From assembly GCF_011302055.1 (NCBI RefSeq), contig NZ_CP049871.1, forward strand, positions 764,501 to 828,500: a DNA stretch of 64,000 nt, read 5' to 3'. Both the position numbers and the translations under genes were made by a program. Under the pieces are notes generated by a model. That model was given only the letters and a program-made list of their open reading frames with translations, was not told the origin of the DNA and searched no databases. This document shows positions 26,925 through 35,668 of the stretch, piece by piece. Every line of letters begins with the position of its first letter. Positions within the stretch are counted from its first letter, which is position 1. The stretch comes from Sphingomonas sinipercae. Its GTDB lineage: Bacteria; Pseudomonadota; Alphaproteobacteria; Sphingomonadales; Sphingomonadaceae.

Positions 26925-28430
26925 TTATCCCATCGTCGGGATGATGAACGCGTCCTTGTTGCCGGCTTCGACGAAGCCATCGGGCCAGCGCTGGGTGACG
27001 ACCTTGGTCTTGGTCCAGAATCGGACGCCTTCCATGCCGTACTGGTTGATGTCCCCGAAGCCGGAACGCTTCCACCCGCCGAAGCTGTGGTAGCTGACCG
27101 GCACCGGGATGGGCACGTTGACCCCGACCATGCCGACATTGACCCGGCTGACGAATTCGCGCGCGGCGTGGCCGTTGCGGGTGAAGATGGCGACGCCGTT
27201 GCCGAAATCATGCTCGGACGGCAGCCGCACCGCTTCATCGAAATCGCGGGCTCGGACCATCTGCAGCACCGGTCCGAAAATCTCGTCCTGATAGGATTTG
27301 GACGTCGGCTTGACGTGATCGAAGAAGGTCGGGCCGATGAAGAAGCCCTCTTCATTGCCCTGCAGCCTGAAGCCGCGGCCGTCGACGACGAGTTCGGCCC
27401 CTTCGTCGATGCCCATCTGGATGTAGCTCTCGATCCGCTCCTTGTGAGCCTTGCTGACGACCGGGCCGTAATGGGCGTCCGGATCGGTCGAAACGCCAAC
27501 CCGAAGGGCCTCGATCGCGGGGATCAGTTTTTCGCGGAGGCGGTCGGCCGTTTCGTCGCCGACTGGAACGACCACCGGCAGCGCCATGCAGCGCTCGCCG
27601 GCCGAGCCGAAGGCGGCACCAGTGAGATCGGCGACGACCTGGTCGAGATCGGCGTCGGGCATGACGATGCCATGGTTCTTGGCCCCGCCGAACGCCTGCA
27701 CGCGCTTCCCGTTGGCGGTCCCGCGGGCGTAAATATATTGGGCGATGTCGGACGATCCGACGAAGCTGATCGCCTTGACGTCCTCATGGTCGAGAATGGC
27801 ATCGACCATCGCCTTGTCGCCGTGAACGACGTTGAGGATGCCGTCGGGAAGACCGGCTTCCTTCATCAGCTCGGCCAGGCGCACCGGGACCGACGGGTCG
27901 CGTTCGGACGGCTTGAGGATGAAGGCGTTGCCGCAGGCGATGGCCATGCCGAACATCCACATCGGGATCATCGCCGGGAAATTGAACGGCGTGATGCCGG
28001 CACAGATGCCGAGCGGCTGGCGAAGCGAATAGACGTCGATCCCCGGTCCCGCGCCCTGGGTGTATTCGCCCTTCAAGGCTTGCGGAATGCCGCAGGCGAA
28101 CTCGATCACTTCAAGCCCGCGCTGAACGTCGCCCCTGGCGTCCGCAACGACCTTGCCATGCTCGCTTGCAAGAAGCTCGGCGAGCTCGTCCATGTTCGCT
28201 TCGATCAGTTCCTTATAGTTGAACATGACGCGGGCGCGGCGCTGCGGATTTGTCGCTGCCCAGGCCGGCTGCGCAGCTTTCGCGGCATCGATCGCCCGTT
28301 GCAGGTCTTGGGCTGTGCCGAGGCGCACCCGCGCCTGGACGCTGCCCTGATTGGGGTCGAACACGTCTCCCGTCCGATCGCCGGAGGAATAGCTTTCGCC
28401 GCCGATGAAATGGTCGATGTCACGCAACAT
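26925..28430 (-). CDS. mmsA: Methylmalonate-semialdehyde dehydrogenase (acylating)
   Basis: This 501-aa aldehyde dehydrogenase converts methylmalonate semialdehyde to propionyl-CoA with CoA and NAD+. The family-specific start (DHFIGGESYSSGDRTGDVFDP), LGICAGITPFNFPAMIPMWM, the Asn/Glu-region GGAKNHGIVMPDAD and the catalytic Cys in GSAGERCMALPVVVPVG are present. It is the first gene of the valine block, with an 8-bp inverted repeat 25-47 nt before its ATG. Confidence 0.96.
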   Translation of the reverse strand: MLRDIDHFIGGESYSSGDRTGDVFDPNQGSVQARVRLGTAQDLQRAIDAAKAAQPAWAATNPQRRARVMFNYKELIEANMDELAELLASEHGKVVADARGDVQRGLEVIEFACGIPQALKGEYTQGAGPGIDVYSLRQPLGICAGITPFNFPAMIPMWMFGMAIACGNAFILKPSERDPSVPVRLAELMKEAGLPDGILNVVHGDKAMVDAILDHEDVKAISFVGSSDIAQYIYARGTANGKRVQAFGGAKNHGIVMPDADLDQVVADLTGAAFGSAGERCMALPVVVPVGDETADRLREKLIPAIEALRVGVSTDPDAHYGPVVSKAHKERIESYIQMGIDEGAELVVDGRGFRLQGNEEGFFIGPTFFDHVKPTSKSYQDEIFGPVLQMVRARDFDEAVRLPSEHDFGNGVAIFTRNGHAAREFVSRVNVGMVGVNVPIPVPVSYHSFGGWKRSGFGDINQYGMEGVRFWTKTKVVTQRWPDGFVEAGNKDAFIIPTMG

Positions 28431-28454
28431 GGCTTCGCGTCCTAAGAGTCGTTT

Positions 28455-28477
28455 GGGGTTAGGCGCGCACTAACCCC
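28455..28477. promoter_or_regulatory. Perfect 8-bp inverted repeat upstream of mmsA
   Basis: GGGGTTAG and CTAACCCC flank a 7-nt spacer in the 74-nt gap between the M3 peptidase stop and the mmsA start. No T-run follows on either strand, so it is not a standard intrinsic terminator. It could be an operator for a valine-pathway regulator or an mRNA hairpin. Confidence 0.5.
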
Positions 28478-28504
28478 GCGACGACACGAACGCCAGTTGC
28501 GGCT

Positions 28505-30514
28505 TCACTTATCCTTGGCGAGCTTGGCTCGATAGGCGTCGAGGCTGATCGGGCGGCCGAGGAAGTCGGCGACCAGGTCCGCAGCGGGCCTCGTCCCGCC
28601 CGGCGCGAGCACCAGCCGGCGGTAGCGGTCGGCGGTGGCGGCGTCTTGCAATCCCCGGCGCTCGAACTCCGTGAACAGGTCGTCGGCAATCACCACCGAC
28701 CAGCGGTACGTGTAATAAGCAGCGCCATAGCCGCCGAGGTGGCTGAAGCTATCCTGCATCTGCGCAAACGCCGGCATCGCCAGCGTGTCGTATTTTGCAG
28801 ACGCGGCACGAGCAGCCGCGCCCAGGTCTTCAGGCGCGGGGCGGAGATAATATTGCAGTGCGATGTTGGTCAGCGCGAGCTGGCGCATGTCGCCCATGCC
28901 AAGATCGAAGTAGCGCGCGTTGTTCATCTTCTGGACGAGCTCGCGCGGGATCGGCTGGCCCGACGCATTGACTGCGAACGTCTTCAACGTGTCGTAGTCG
29001 TAGACCCAATTCTCGAGCATTTGCGACGGCGCTTCGACGAAGTCCCACTCGGTCGCCACTCCGCTCTGCCCGGCCCAACGCGGGGTCTGGCCGCCGAAGA
29101 TGTAGTGCAGCAAGTGCCCATATTCGTGGAGAAACGTTTCGACATCGCGATGCTCCATCAGGCCCGTGGAATGGTCGCCGGCCGGAAGGTTCATGACCAG
29201 CGCCGCGATAGGAGTCTGCCTGCTTGTGCCGAGCCGGATTGGGACCGCGTTGGCATGCTCGTACTTGCCGGGGCGCGGGTGCGAATCGAAATAGAAGCGG
29301 CCGATCAGCTTGCCGTCGTCGTACATCTCATAGGATTCGACCAACTTGTCCCATTTCGGGGTGTTCCATGGCCGAATATCGACTCCGAACATGCGCTCGG
29401 TCAGCTGCAGGATTCCGTCGCGGACGTTGTCGTATGCGAAGTAATTGCGCGCCTCCTGCCGGTCATAACCGTAGGATTGCTTCTGGACGAGGCGGCTGAG
29501 GTAGCTGTTGTCCCACGGCTCGATTTTCGTGGCGCCGGGCTGCGTCTGCTGAAGCAATGCAAGCTTCTTGGCATAGTCGCGGTCCGCCGCAGGCTTCGCA
29601 GCGGCCGCCATGTCGTCGATCAGCGCCTGCACTTTCGCGGGCGTGTTGAGCATCCGGTCTTCGAAGTTGAGCGTCGCATAGTTCGGCCGGCCGACGAGTT
29701 TGGCGAACTCGTCGCGCGTGTTGATCAATTGGCGCAGCACCGGATCGTTCTGCGGATAGGCCCGTTGCATATATTCGGTGTAAAACCGCTGCCGAAGCGC
29801 ACTGCTGTTCGCGTAGGTCATCACCGGGACGTAGTCGGTGCTGTCCGTTCGCAGCGTGATCTTGCCATCCGGACCGGGCTTGTGCGCGTCTAGGAAGTCC
29901 TGGGGCAGGCCGTCCAGCTCGGCCACAGTCGCCGTAATCGTCCGCTGGCCCTTCGGAATGTTCGCTTCGAACTGGGTGTTGACGCTCGAAATGTCGTCGG
30001 ACAGCGCCTGCGCCTTTGCGCGGCCGGCCGTGTCCAGCGCAATGCCGGCGCGCTCGAATCCGCCGAGCGTGCGTTCGAGGTACAATTTGGTCGGCGCATC
30101 GACCTCCGTGGCATCGATCGCCTTGAGACGCTCGTACGCAGGGCGGGACAGCGACAGCTTGGTGCCTTCGCTGGCCATACGCACTTCGCATTTCTCGCCC
30201 GCCTCCCGGCTTGCTGCGGTCGGCGAGACTTGACGAAACATGGTGGCTTCGCCGCCGCCGGCTGTGAGGACTTCCTGGAGCCGGTCGTACGCGGTCAGGG
30301 CGTTGAGGCTGGAGGAGGGCTTCGATGTTTCCAGTGCCTTGCGCATGGCGGTGCTGCGCGCCACGAACAGGTTGCAGCGCGCGTTGATCGCTGCCGCGGA
30401 GGGAGCGCCCGTAAGCATCGGCGGGATTGCGGCGCCAGTGCGTTGCGTTGCCGACGAAGAGGGCGAGGCGATCAGTGCCGATCCGGCGAGCAGCAAGGCA
30501 ATGTGGTGGCGCAT
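28505..30514 (-). CDS. M3-family zinc metallopeptidase (thimet oligopeptidase/Dcp-like), exported
   Basis: A 669-aa protein with an N-terminal signal sequence (MRHHIALLLAGSALIASPSSS) and the M3 active site FLHEYGHLLHYIFGG (HExxH). The downstream segment EWDFVEAPSQMLENW holds the third zinc ligand Glu. The family cleaves short peptides. The length matches exported M3 enzymes of sphingomonads, whereas Dcp and PrlC of enterics lack the leader. It is divergent from an exported M28 peptidase gene, so this locus may handle periplasmic peptide turnover. Confidence 0.93.
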   Translation of the reverse strand: MRHHIALLLAGSALIASPSSSATQRTGAAIPPMLTGAPSAAAINARCNLFVARSTAMRKALETSKPSSSLNALTAYDRLQEVLTAGGGEATMFRQVSPTAASREAGEKCEVRMASEGTKLSLSRPAYERLKAIDATEVDAPTKLYLERTLGGFERAGIALDTAGRAKAQALSDDISSVNTQFEANIPKGQRTITATVAELDGLPQDFLDAHKPGPDGKITLRTDSTDYVPVMTYANSSALRQRFYTEYMQRAYPQNDPVLRQLINTRDEFAKLVGRPNYATLNFEDRMLNTPAKVQALIDDMAAAAKPAADRDYAKKLALLQQTQPGATKIEPWDNSYLSRLVQKQSYGYDRQEARNYFAYDNVRDGILQLTERMFGVDIRPWNTPKWDKLVESYEMYDDGKLIGRFYFDSHPRPGKYEHANAVPIRLGTSRQTPIAALVMNLPAGDHSTGLMEHRDVETFLHEYGHLLHYIFGGQTPRWAGQSGVATEWDFVEAPSQMLENWVYDYDTLKTFAVNASGQPIPRELVQKMNNARYFDLGMGDMRQLALTNIALQYYLRPAPEDLGAAARAASAKYDTLAMPAFAQMQDSFSHLGGYGAAYYTYRWSVVIADDLFTEFERRGLQDAATADRYRRLVLAPGGTRPAADLVADFLGRPISLDAYRAKLAKDK

Positions 30515-30629
30515 GGCTCTTGTTCCTTAAAGAAGCGACGATGGGTGGTTAGCCGACGCGGGAAGAAGTGCAACTGGCACCGCGAACGCGCGTAGAGAGC
30601 GGCAAGAGCGACGAGAAGGAGAGTCGAGT

Positions 30630-32051
30630 ATGCGTGCATTGAAAACGGTTGGCAGCCTTGCCCTGCTTGGGACGGCAATGACCGGCGCCGCGCAGGCCAC
30701 CCCGCCGCTCCCCGGTCCAGAGGACATTGTCGCCAGTCACGCGCGCGAGGTCGACGGCGTGCGCATGCGCCATACGGTGGAGAAGCTCGTCAGCTTCGGC
30801 ACGCGCCACACGCTGTCGTCACAGACCGATCCGAACCGCGGGATCGGCGCTGCGCTGCGGTGGACAGATGCGCAGTTCAAGAGCTTCGGACTGCCGACCG
30901 TGCGGCCGTGCCAGACATTCACCGGCAAGCGGGTGCCAAAGCCGACCGCAATCTGCGATGCGGTTGCGATCCAGCGGGGGACCGAGCGGCCCAACGACGT
31001 GGTGATCATCACCGGCCACATCGACAGCCGGGTCAGCGACGTGATGAACGTCACTGCCAACGCGCCGGGAGCCAATGACGACGGGTCGGGCACCGCCGCG
31101 GTGATCGAAGCCGCGCGGGTGCTGTCGAAGCACAAGTTTCCCGGCACGATCGTCTATGCCGCATTGTCCGGGGAAGAGCAGGGACTCTACGGCGGCAAGG
31201 TGCTGGCCGACTATGCGAAGGCGCAGGGCTGGAACGTCGTCGCCAACCTTAACAACGACATCATCGGCAACAGCTGCGGTTCGGATGGCGTGTGCGACCG
31301 GGCGACGGTGCGCGTCTTTTCGGAAGGACCGCGCTGGCAGGGGCATGAGGACCTGGCCGCGCAAATCCGCAGCTTGGGCGGGGAGAACGACGCTCCCTCG
31401 CGCAACATCTCCCGCTTTCTCGATCGCCTGGCGGAGCGGGTCGGACCGCCGGTAAATCTCGAAGTTCGGCAAGTCTGGCGCAACGACCGGTTCGGTCGCG
31501 GCGGCGATCACACGGAATTCCTCAACCTTGGCTTCCCGGCGGTGCGATTCTCGGTGGCGGTCGAGAATTACAATCAGCAGCACCAGGACCTGCGGGTCGA
31601 GAAGGGCGTCGAATATGGCGACACCGTCGACAAAATGGATTTCGGCTACCTGGCCGCGGTCACCCAGCTGAATGTCGCCGCGCTGGCTTGGCTCGCAAGC
31701 GCTCCGCCACCGCCAGAACCGACGGCCGAGGGCGCGGTGAGCACCGATACCACCATTCAATTCAAGGCGGTGCCAGGCGCGTTGCGCTACATCGTTCGCT
31801 GGCGCCGCACCGATAGCAACCAATGGCCATATTACGAGCAGATGCGGTCGGTCGGTTCGGACAGTGCCGCCCCGGCCAACGGCTGCTTCATTTCCGGGGG
31901 CACATGCGAAGTCGTATTGAAAGGCGTCCGCGTCGACGACTGGGTGTTCGGTGTCGCGTCGGTCAGCCGCGACGGCTACGAAAGCCCGGTTGCGTCCGCC
32001 GTGCCCGGCGGTGCGTTCAAGCCTTACATGAAGCCCAAGGAGAAGCCGTAA
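30630..32051 (+). CDS. Exported M28-family zinc aminopeptidase with C-terminal Fn3-like domain
   Basis: A 473-aa protein with a signal peptide (MRALKTVGSLALLGTAMTGA). The M28 metal ligands are visible: His130 in IITGHIDSR, Asp150 in GANDDGSGT, the catalytic Glu pair in LSGEEQGLYG (182-183), Asp210 in LNNDIIGN and a late His in GGDHTEFLN. From ~365 a beta-rich domain resembling fibronectin type III follows (TIQFKAVPGALRYIVRWRR). ATG 30630 has GAAGGAGAG upstream. The stop overlaps the next start (TAATG). Confidence 0.93.
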   Translation: MRALKTVGSLALLGTAMTGAAQATPPLPGPEDIVASHAREVDGVRMRHTVEKLVSFGTRHTLSSQTDPNRGIGAALRWTDAQFKSFGLPTVRPCQTFTGKRVPKPTAICDAVAIQRGTERPNDVVIITGHIDSRVSDVMNVTANAPGANDDGSGTAAVIEAARVLSKHKFPGTIVYAALSGEEQGLYGGKVLADYAKAQGWNVVANLNNDIIGNSCGSDGVCDRATVRVFSEGPRWQGHEDLAAQIRSLGGENDAPSRNISRFLDRLAERVGPPVNLEVRQVWRNDRFGRGGDHTEFLNLGFPAVRFSVAVENYNQQHQDLRVEKGVEYGDTVDKMDFGYLAAVTQLNVAALAWLASAPPPPEPTAEGAVSTDTTIQFKAVPGALRYIVRWRRTDSNQWPYYEQMRSVGSDSAAPANGCFISGGTCEVVLKGVRVDDWVFGVASVSRDGYESPVASAVPGGAFKPYMKPKEKP

Positions 32052-32314
32052 TGGCTGGCGGATGGACGCGCGACGGCGCGGTGCAGGACCAGATCGACGA
32101 CACGATCAAGGATGCGGTCGCCCGCGCCCGTGCGCTCAACCCAAGCGGGGAAAGCGCCGAGGAATGCGACGATTGCGGGGAGCCGATCCCGCCGAAGCGG
32201 CGCGCGGCGCTGCCTGGCGTGCGCACCTGCGTCGGTTGTCAGTCCATGCGCGACAAGGCGGTCGTGCACTCGACCATCAATCGTCGCGGCAGCAAGGATA
32301 GCCAGTTGCGTTAG
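32051..32314 (+). CDS. DksA/TraR-type small zinc-finger protein
   Basis: An 87-aa protein with a four-Cys zinc finger, ECDDCGEPIPPKRRAALPG followed by CVGCQ, preceded by a helical hairpin half (QDQIDDTIKDAVARARA). It resembles short TraR/YbiI-like members of the DksA family, which bind RNA polymerase through the secondary channel. It lacks the long coiled coil of true DksA. Its start overlaps the peptidase stop by one base and it ends 17 nt before RNase R. Confidence 0.88.
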   Translation: MAGGWTRDGAVQDQIDDTIKDAVARARALNPSGESAEECDDCGEPIPPKRRAALPGVRTCVGCQSMRDKAVVHSTINRRGSKDSQLR

Positions 32315-32331
32315 GTGCGTTAAAGGGCTCC

Positions 32332-34605
32332 ATGCCACGCAAACGCCCCGCCGCTGGATTGCCGTCCCGCCAGCAGATCCTCGACTTCATCACATCGTCC
32401 GGACAGCCGGCGGGCAAGCGCGAGATCGCCAAGGCCTTTGGCCTGTCGGCCCAGGACAAGATCCAGCTCAAGGCGCTGCTCAAGGACATGGCTGACGAGG
32501 GACTGATCAATAGCTCGCCGGGCCGCGCCTTCCACAAGAGCGGAGGCGTTCCGAAAGTTACCGTGCTGCGTGTCGTCGAGGTGGACGACAGCGGCCAGGC
32601 GCGCGCAGTGCCGGAACAATGGCACGCCGAAGGGCCGCCGCCGAAGCTGCGCGTGATCGAGCGGGGACGCAAAGGCGCGCTGGGGATCGGCGATCGGATC
32701 CTGGCCCGGACCGAGGAGGCCGGCTCCGGCTTCGTCGCGCACCCGATGAAGAAGCTGGAGAAGAGCGCTCAATTGGTGCTCGGCGTCGTCCGGGAAGAGG
32801 GCGACAAGCGTTGGCTTCGGCCGGTCGACAAGCGCGAGCGGCGCGAACTGATGATCAGCGACGTCGGCAGTGCGCAGGTCGGCGACCTAGTGCTTTGCGA
32901 GGTCGCTGGGCGACCGCCGCGCGTAACCGCCAGGGTCACGGCGGTGCTCGGCGACCCGTTCGCGCCCCGCAGCTTCAGCCTGATCGCGATCCATAAGCAT
33001 GGCCTGCGCCATGAGTTCAAGGATTCAGCCATCGAGGAGGCGCACCGCGTCTCCAAGCTGCCTCTGGGCGAGCGCGAGGACCTGACTCACCTGCCGATCG
33101 TCGCCATCGATCCGCGCGACGCGCGGGATCATGACGATGCGATCTGGGCGGAAGCCGATGGCGAAGGGGGATGGAATGCCATCGTCGCGATTGCCGACGT
33201 CAGTTTCTATGTCCGGCCAGGATCGGAGCTGGACAAGGAAGCCCGGGCACGCGGCAACAGCGTCTATTTTCCCGATCGGGTCGTGCCGATGCTGCCGGAA
33301 GAGCTCTCCGCGGACATCTGCTCGCTCAAGGCGGGCAAGCAGCGGGCGGCAATGGCTTGCCACCTTAAAATCGCCAGCGACGGCACCCTGAAAAGCTGGC
33401 GTTTCACCCGCGCAAAGATTTGTGTTGCAGCAAATATTGCGTACGAAGATGCGCAGGCTGCGATGGATGCGGCGAGCGAAGAGCGCATTGAGGTCTCCTC
33501 GCCGACCTGTGCGATGCCCGAGGTCGACGGCACCGTGCCGGCAGAGCTTGTCGAGGCTGCGCTCAAGCCCCTGTGGGCCTGTTGGCGAGCGCTGTTCGCG
33601 GCGCGGCAGAAGCGCGAACCCTTGGAGCTCGACCTGCCCGAACGGCAGGTGGTGCTGGACGAAAAGGGGCGCATTACCTCCGTCGCGCCGCGCGAGCGGC
33701 TCGACGCGCACAAGCTGGTCGAGGACTATATGATCGCGGCCAACGTCGCCGCCGCGCGGGCGCTGGAAGCGAAGAAAGCAGCGGTGATGTACCGCGTCCA
33801 CGAACCGCCGAGCCGCGAAAAGCTGGTCGGGCTCAAGGACTATCTGGCCACCTTCGACCTGGAGTTCGCCCTCGGACAGGTAATCAAGCCGAGCACCTTC
33901 AACCGGATCATCGAGCGGGTCGGTGACGGCCCCGGCCGCGAGGAGATCATGGAGCAGTTGCTTCGCACGCAGATGCAGGCGCGCTACGGCCCGGAGCGGC
34001 TGGGCCACTTCGGGCTGGCGCTGGCGACCTACGCGCACTTCACCTCGCCAATCCGGCGCTACGCGGATCTTCTCGTGCATCGCGCGCTGGTCAGCGCCTT
34101 TCGGCTTGGCGACGGCGGGTTGCCAAAGGGCGAGGAAGAACGCTTCGTTGAGATCGGCGAGCAGATTTCGATGCTCGAGCGCAGGGCGATGGAGGCGGAA
34201 CGGGAAACCGTCGATCGCTACGTCGCCGCCTACCTTTCCGACAAGGTCGGGCAACTCGTCGACTGCCGCATCACCGGTGTCCAGCCGTTCGGCTTTTTCG
34301 CGACTGTGGAGGCGCTTGGCGGCGACGGGCTGGTGCCGGTTTCGACTCTGGGCACCGAATATTTCCGCTACGATGAGGCGTCGCAGCAGTTGATCGGCGA
34401 ACAGAGCGGCGAGACGTACCGCCCCGGCCAAAGATTGCAGTTGCGCATAGCGGAAGCGAACCCGGTTGCGGCTTCCCTGCGTTTCGAACTGCCTGAAGGA
34501 TCTTACGGCAGCCCGTCCCAACCGCGGCGCAACGATCGAACGCGGGCCGGACAGGGCAAGCGCGGGCGGCCGCCCAACATTCGTCATCAGTCCCGCAAGC
34601 GTTGA
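32332..34605 (+). CDS. rnr: Ribonuclease R
   Basis: This 757-aa 3'-5' exoribonuclease degrades structured RNA. An N-terminal winged-helix segment (REIAKAFGLSAQDKIQLKAL), cold-shock domains, the RNB catalytic core with IDPRDARDHDDAIW (the Asp metal ligands), FTSPIRRYADLLVHRAL, and a C-terminal S1 domain (~640-725) with QPFGFFATVEALGGDGLVPV are all visible. The tail is basic (GKRGRPPNIRHQSRKR), as in RNase R but not RNase II. Confidence 0.96.
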   Translation: MPRKRPAAGLPSRQQILDFITSSGQPAGKREIAKAFGLSAQDKIQLKALLKDMADEGLINSSPGRAFHKSGGVPKVTVLRVVEVDDSGQARAVPEQWHAEGPPPKLRVIERGRKGALGIGDRILARTEEAGSGFVAHPMKKLEKSAQLVLGVVREEGDKRWLRPVDKRERRELMISDVGSAQVGDLVLCEVAGRPPRVTARVTAVLGDPFAPRSFSLIAIHKHGLRHEFKDSAIEEAHRVSKLPLGEREDLTHLPIVAIDPRDARDHDDAIWAEADGEGGWNAIVAIADVSFYVRPGSELDKEARARGNSVYFPDRVVPMLPEELSADICSLKAGKQRAAMACHLKIASDGTLKSWRFTRAKICVAANIAYEDAQAAMDAASEERIEVSSPTCAMPEVDGTVPAELVEAALKPLWACWRALFAARQKREPLELDLPERQVVLDEKGRITSVAPRERLDAHKLVEDYMIAANVAAARALEAKKAAVMYRVHEPPSREKLVGLKDYLATFDLEFALGQVIKPSTFNRIIERVGDGPGREEIMEQLLRTQMQARYGPERLGHFGLALATYAHFTSPIRRYADLLVHRALVSAFRLGDGGLPKGEEERFVEIGEQISMLERRAMEAERETVDRYVAAYLSDKVGQLVDCRITGVQPFGFFATVEALGGDGLVPVSTLGTEYFRYDEASQQLIGEQSGETYRPGQRLQLRIAEANPVAASLRFELPEGSYGSPSQPRRNDRTRAGQGKRGRPPNIRHQSRKR

Positions 34606-34616
34606 AGGAAATTCGC

Positions 34617-35198
34617 ATGGCCCCCTACAAGATCGCGATCCTCGTCGGCAGTCTTCGCAAGGACAGCATCAACCGCAAGGTGGCCCGTTCGATCTGCGCC
34701 ATTCGGGATGACAGCCTCGAATGCTCCATGGTCGATATCGGCGGCCTAACCCTCTACAACCAGGAGTACGATGGCTCAGCGGACGAGCCGGCGGCGTATC
34801 GCGAATTTCGCAAGCAGATCGCGGCCGCCGACGGCATCCTGTTCTGCACGCCGGAATATAATCGCGGTGTCCCGGGCGTGCTGAAGAATGCGATCGACGT
34901 CGGGTCTCGGCCGTATGGGCATAGCGTCTGGAACGGCAAACCGGCGGCGATCATCAGCGCTTCGCCCGGGGCAATCGGTGGCTTCGGCGCGAACCATCAG
35001 CTGCGCCAGGCCTGCGTGTTCCTTAACATGCCGGTGATGCAGCAGCCCGAGGCCTATCTGGGCAACGTCACCGACGACAGCTTCGATTCGAACGGCCAGC
35101 TGAAGGATGGGCCGCTCAAGGAATTCGTCGAAAAGATCGCGCACGCGTTCCACGATTGGGTCGACGTCATCCATCGCGCCCGTGCCGCGCTCGCCTGA
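34617..35198 (+). CDS. NAD(P)H-dependent FMN reductase
   Basis: A 193-aa flavodoxin-fold reductase (ATG 34617 after GAAGGA; five codons further upstream are also open). FMN-phosphate loop GSLRKDSINRKVAR, the conserved TPEYNRGVPGVLKNAIDVGS and SASPGAIGGFGANHQLRQ are diagnostic of the SsuE/chromate-reductase-like group. The natural acceptor is unknown; members reduce FMN, quinones, azo dyes or chromate. Confidence 0.92.
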   Translation: MAPYKIAILVGSLRKDSINRKVARSICAIRDDSLECSMVDIGGLTLYNQEYDGSADEPAAYREFRKQIAAADGILFCTPEYNRGVPGVLKNAIDVGSRPYGHSVWNGKPAAIISASPGAIGGFGANHQLRQACVFLNMPVMQQPEAYLGNVTDDSFDSNGQLKDGPLKEFVEKIAHAFHDWVDVIHRARAALA

Positions 35199-35257
35199 CA
35201 ACGCTGGACTCGTTTCGCAGGCGTAGTAAGCTTGCGCATCAACAGAGGGGCTGAACG

Positions 35258-35668
35258 ATGCGCTTTACCTGGCTTTCCCGCTACGAACCGCAAATTCACG
35301 CGATCCTGCGCATCATCAGCGGGCTCCTCTTCATGGAGCATGGGACTCAGAAGTTCCTGTCCTTCCCGGCCGGCCAATATGCTGGCTCGGGCCTCGCGCT
35401 CGACGGGCCGGGTGCTTACGCGGGAATCATCGAGCTAATCTGCGGTTTCCTGATCGCCATCGGCCTGTTCACCCGCCCCGCGGCCTTCCTCGCTTCGGGA
35501 ACGATGGCGGTCGCTTACTGGATGGCGCACGCCCCGCAGGACCCGTTCCCGGTGAACAACATGGGCGACGCGGCGATCCTGTATTGCTTCGTCTTCCTGT
35601 TCCTCGCCGCGGCCGGAGCCGGGCCGTGGAGCGTCGACAATGCCCGGCGTGACGACACGCCTAGGTGA
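35258..35668 (+). CDS. DoxX-family membrane protein
   Basis: A 136-aa protein with four membrane helices. ILRIISGLLFMEHGTQKFL matches the DoxX start, and GIIELICGFLIAIGLFTRPAAF is the conserved second helix region. The MWAH-like AYWMAHAPQDPFPVNNMGD and a final helix complete the family. DoxX proteins are linked to quinone/thiol redox stress. It follows the FMN reductase by 59 nt, and its 3' end overlaps convergent kynU by 8 nt. Confidence 0.9.
   Translation: MRFTWLSRYEPQIHAILRIISGLLFMEHGTQKFLSFPAGQYAGSGLALDGPGAYAGIIELICGFLIAIGLFTRPAAFLASGTMAVAYWMAHAPQDPFPVNNMGDAAILYCFVFLFLAAAGAGPWSVDNARRDDTPR

Noticed and set aside
27087..28445. 452-codon plus-strand frame opposite mmsA
   Set aside because: Antisense shadow of a conserved dehydrogenase gene with no domain likeness.
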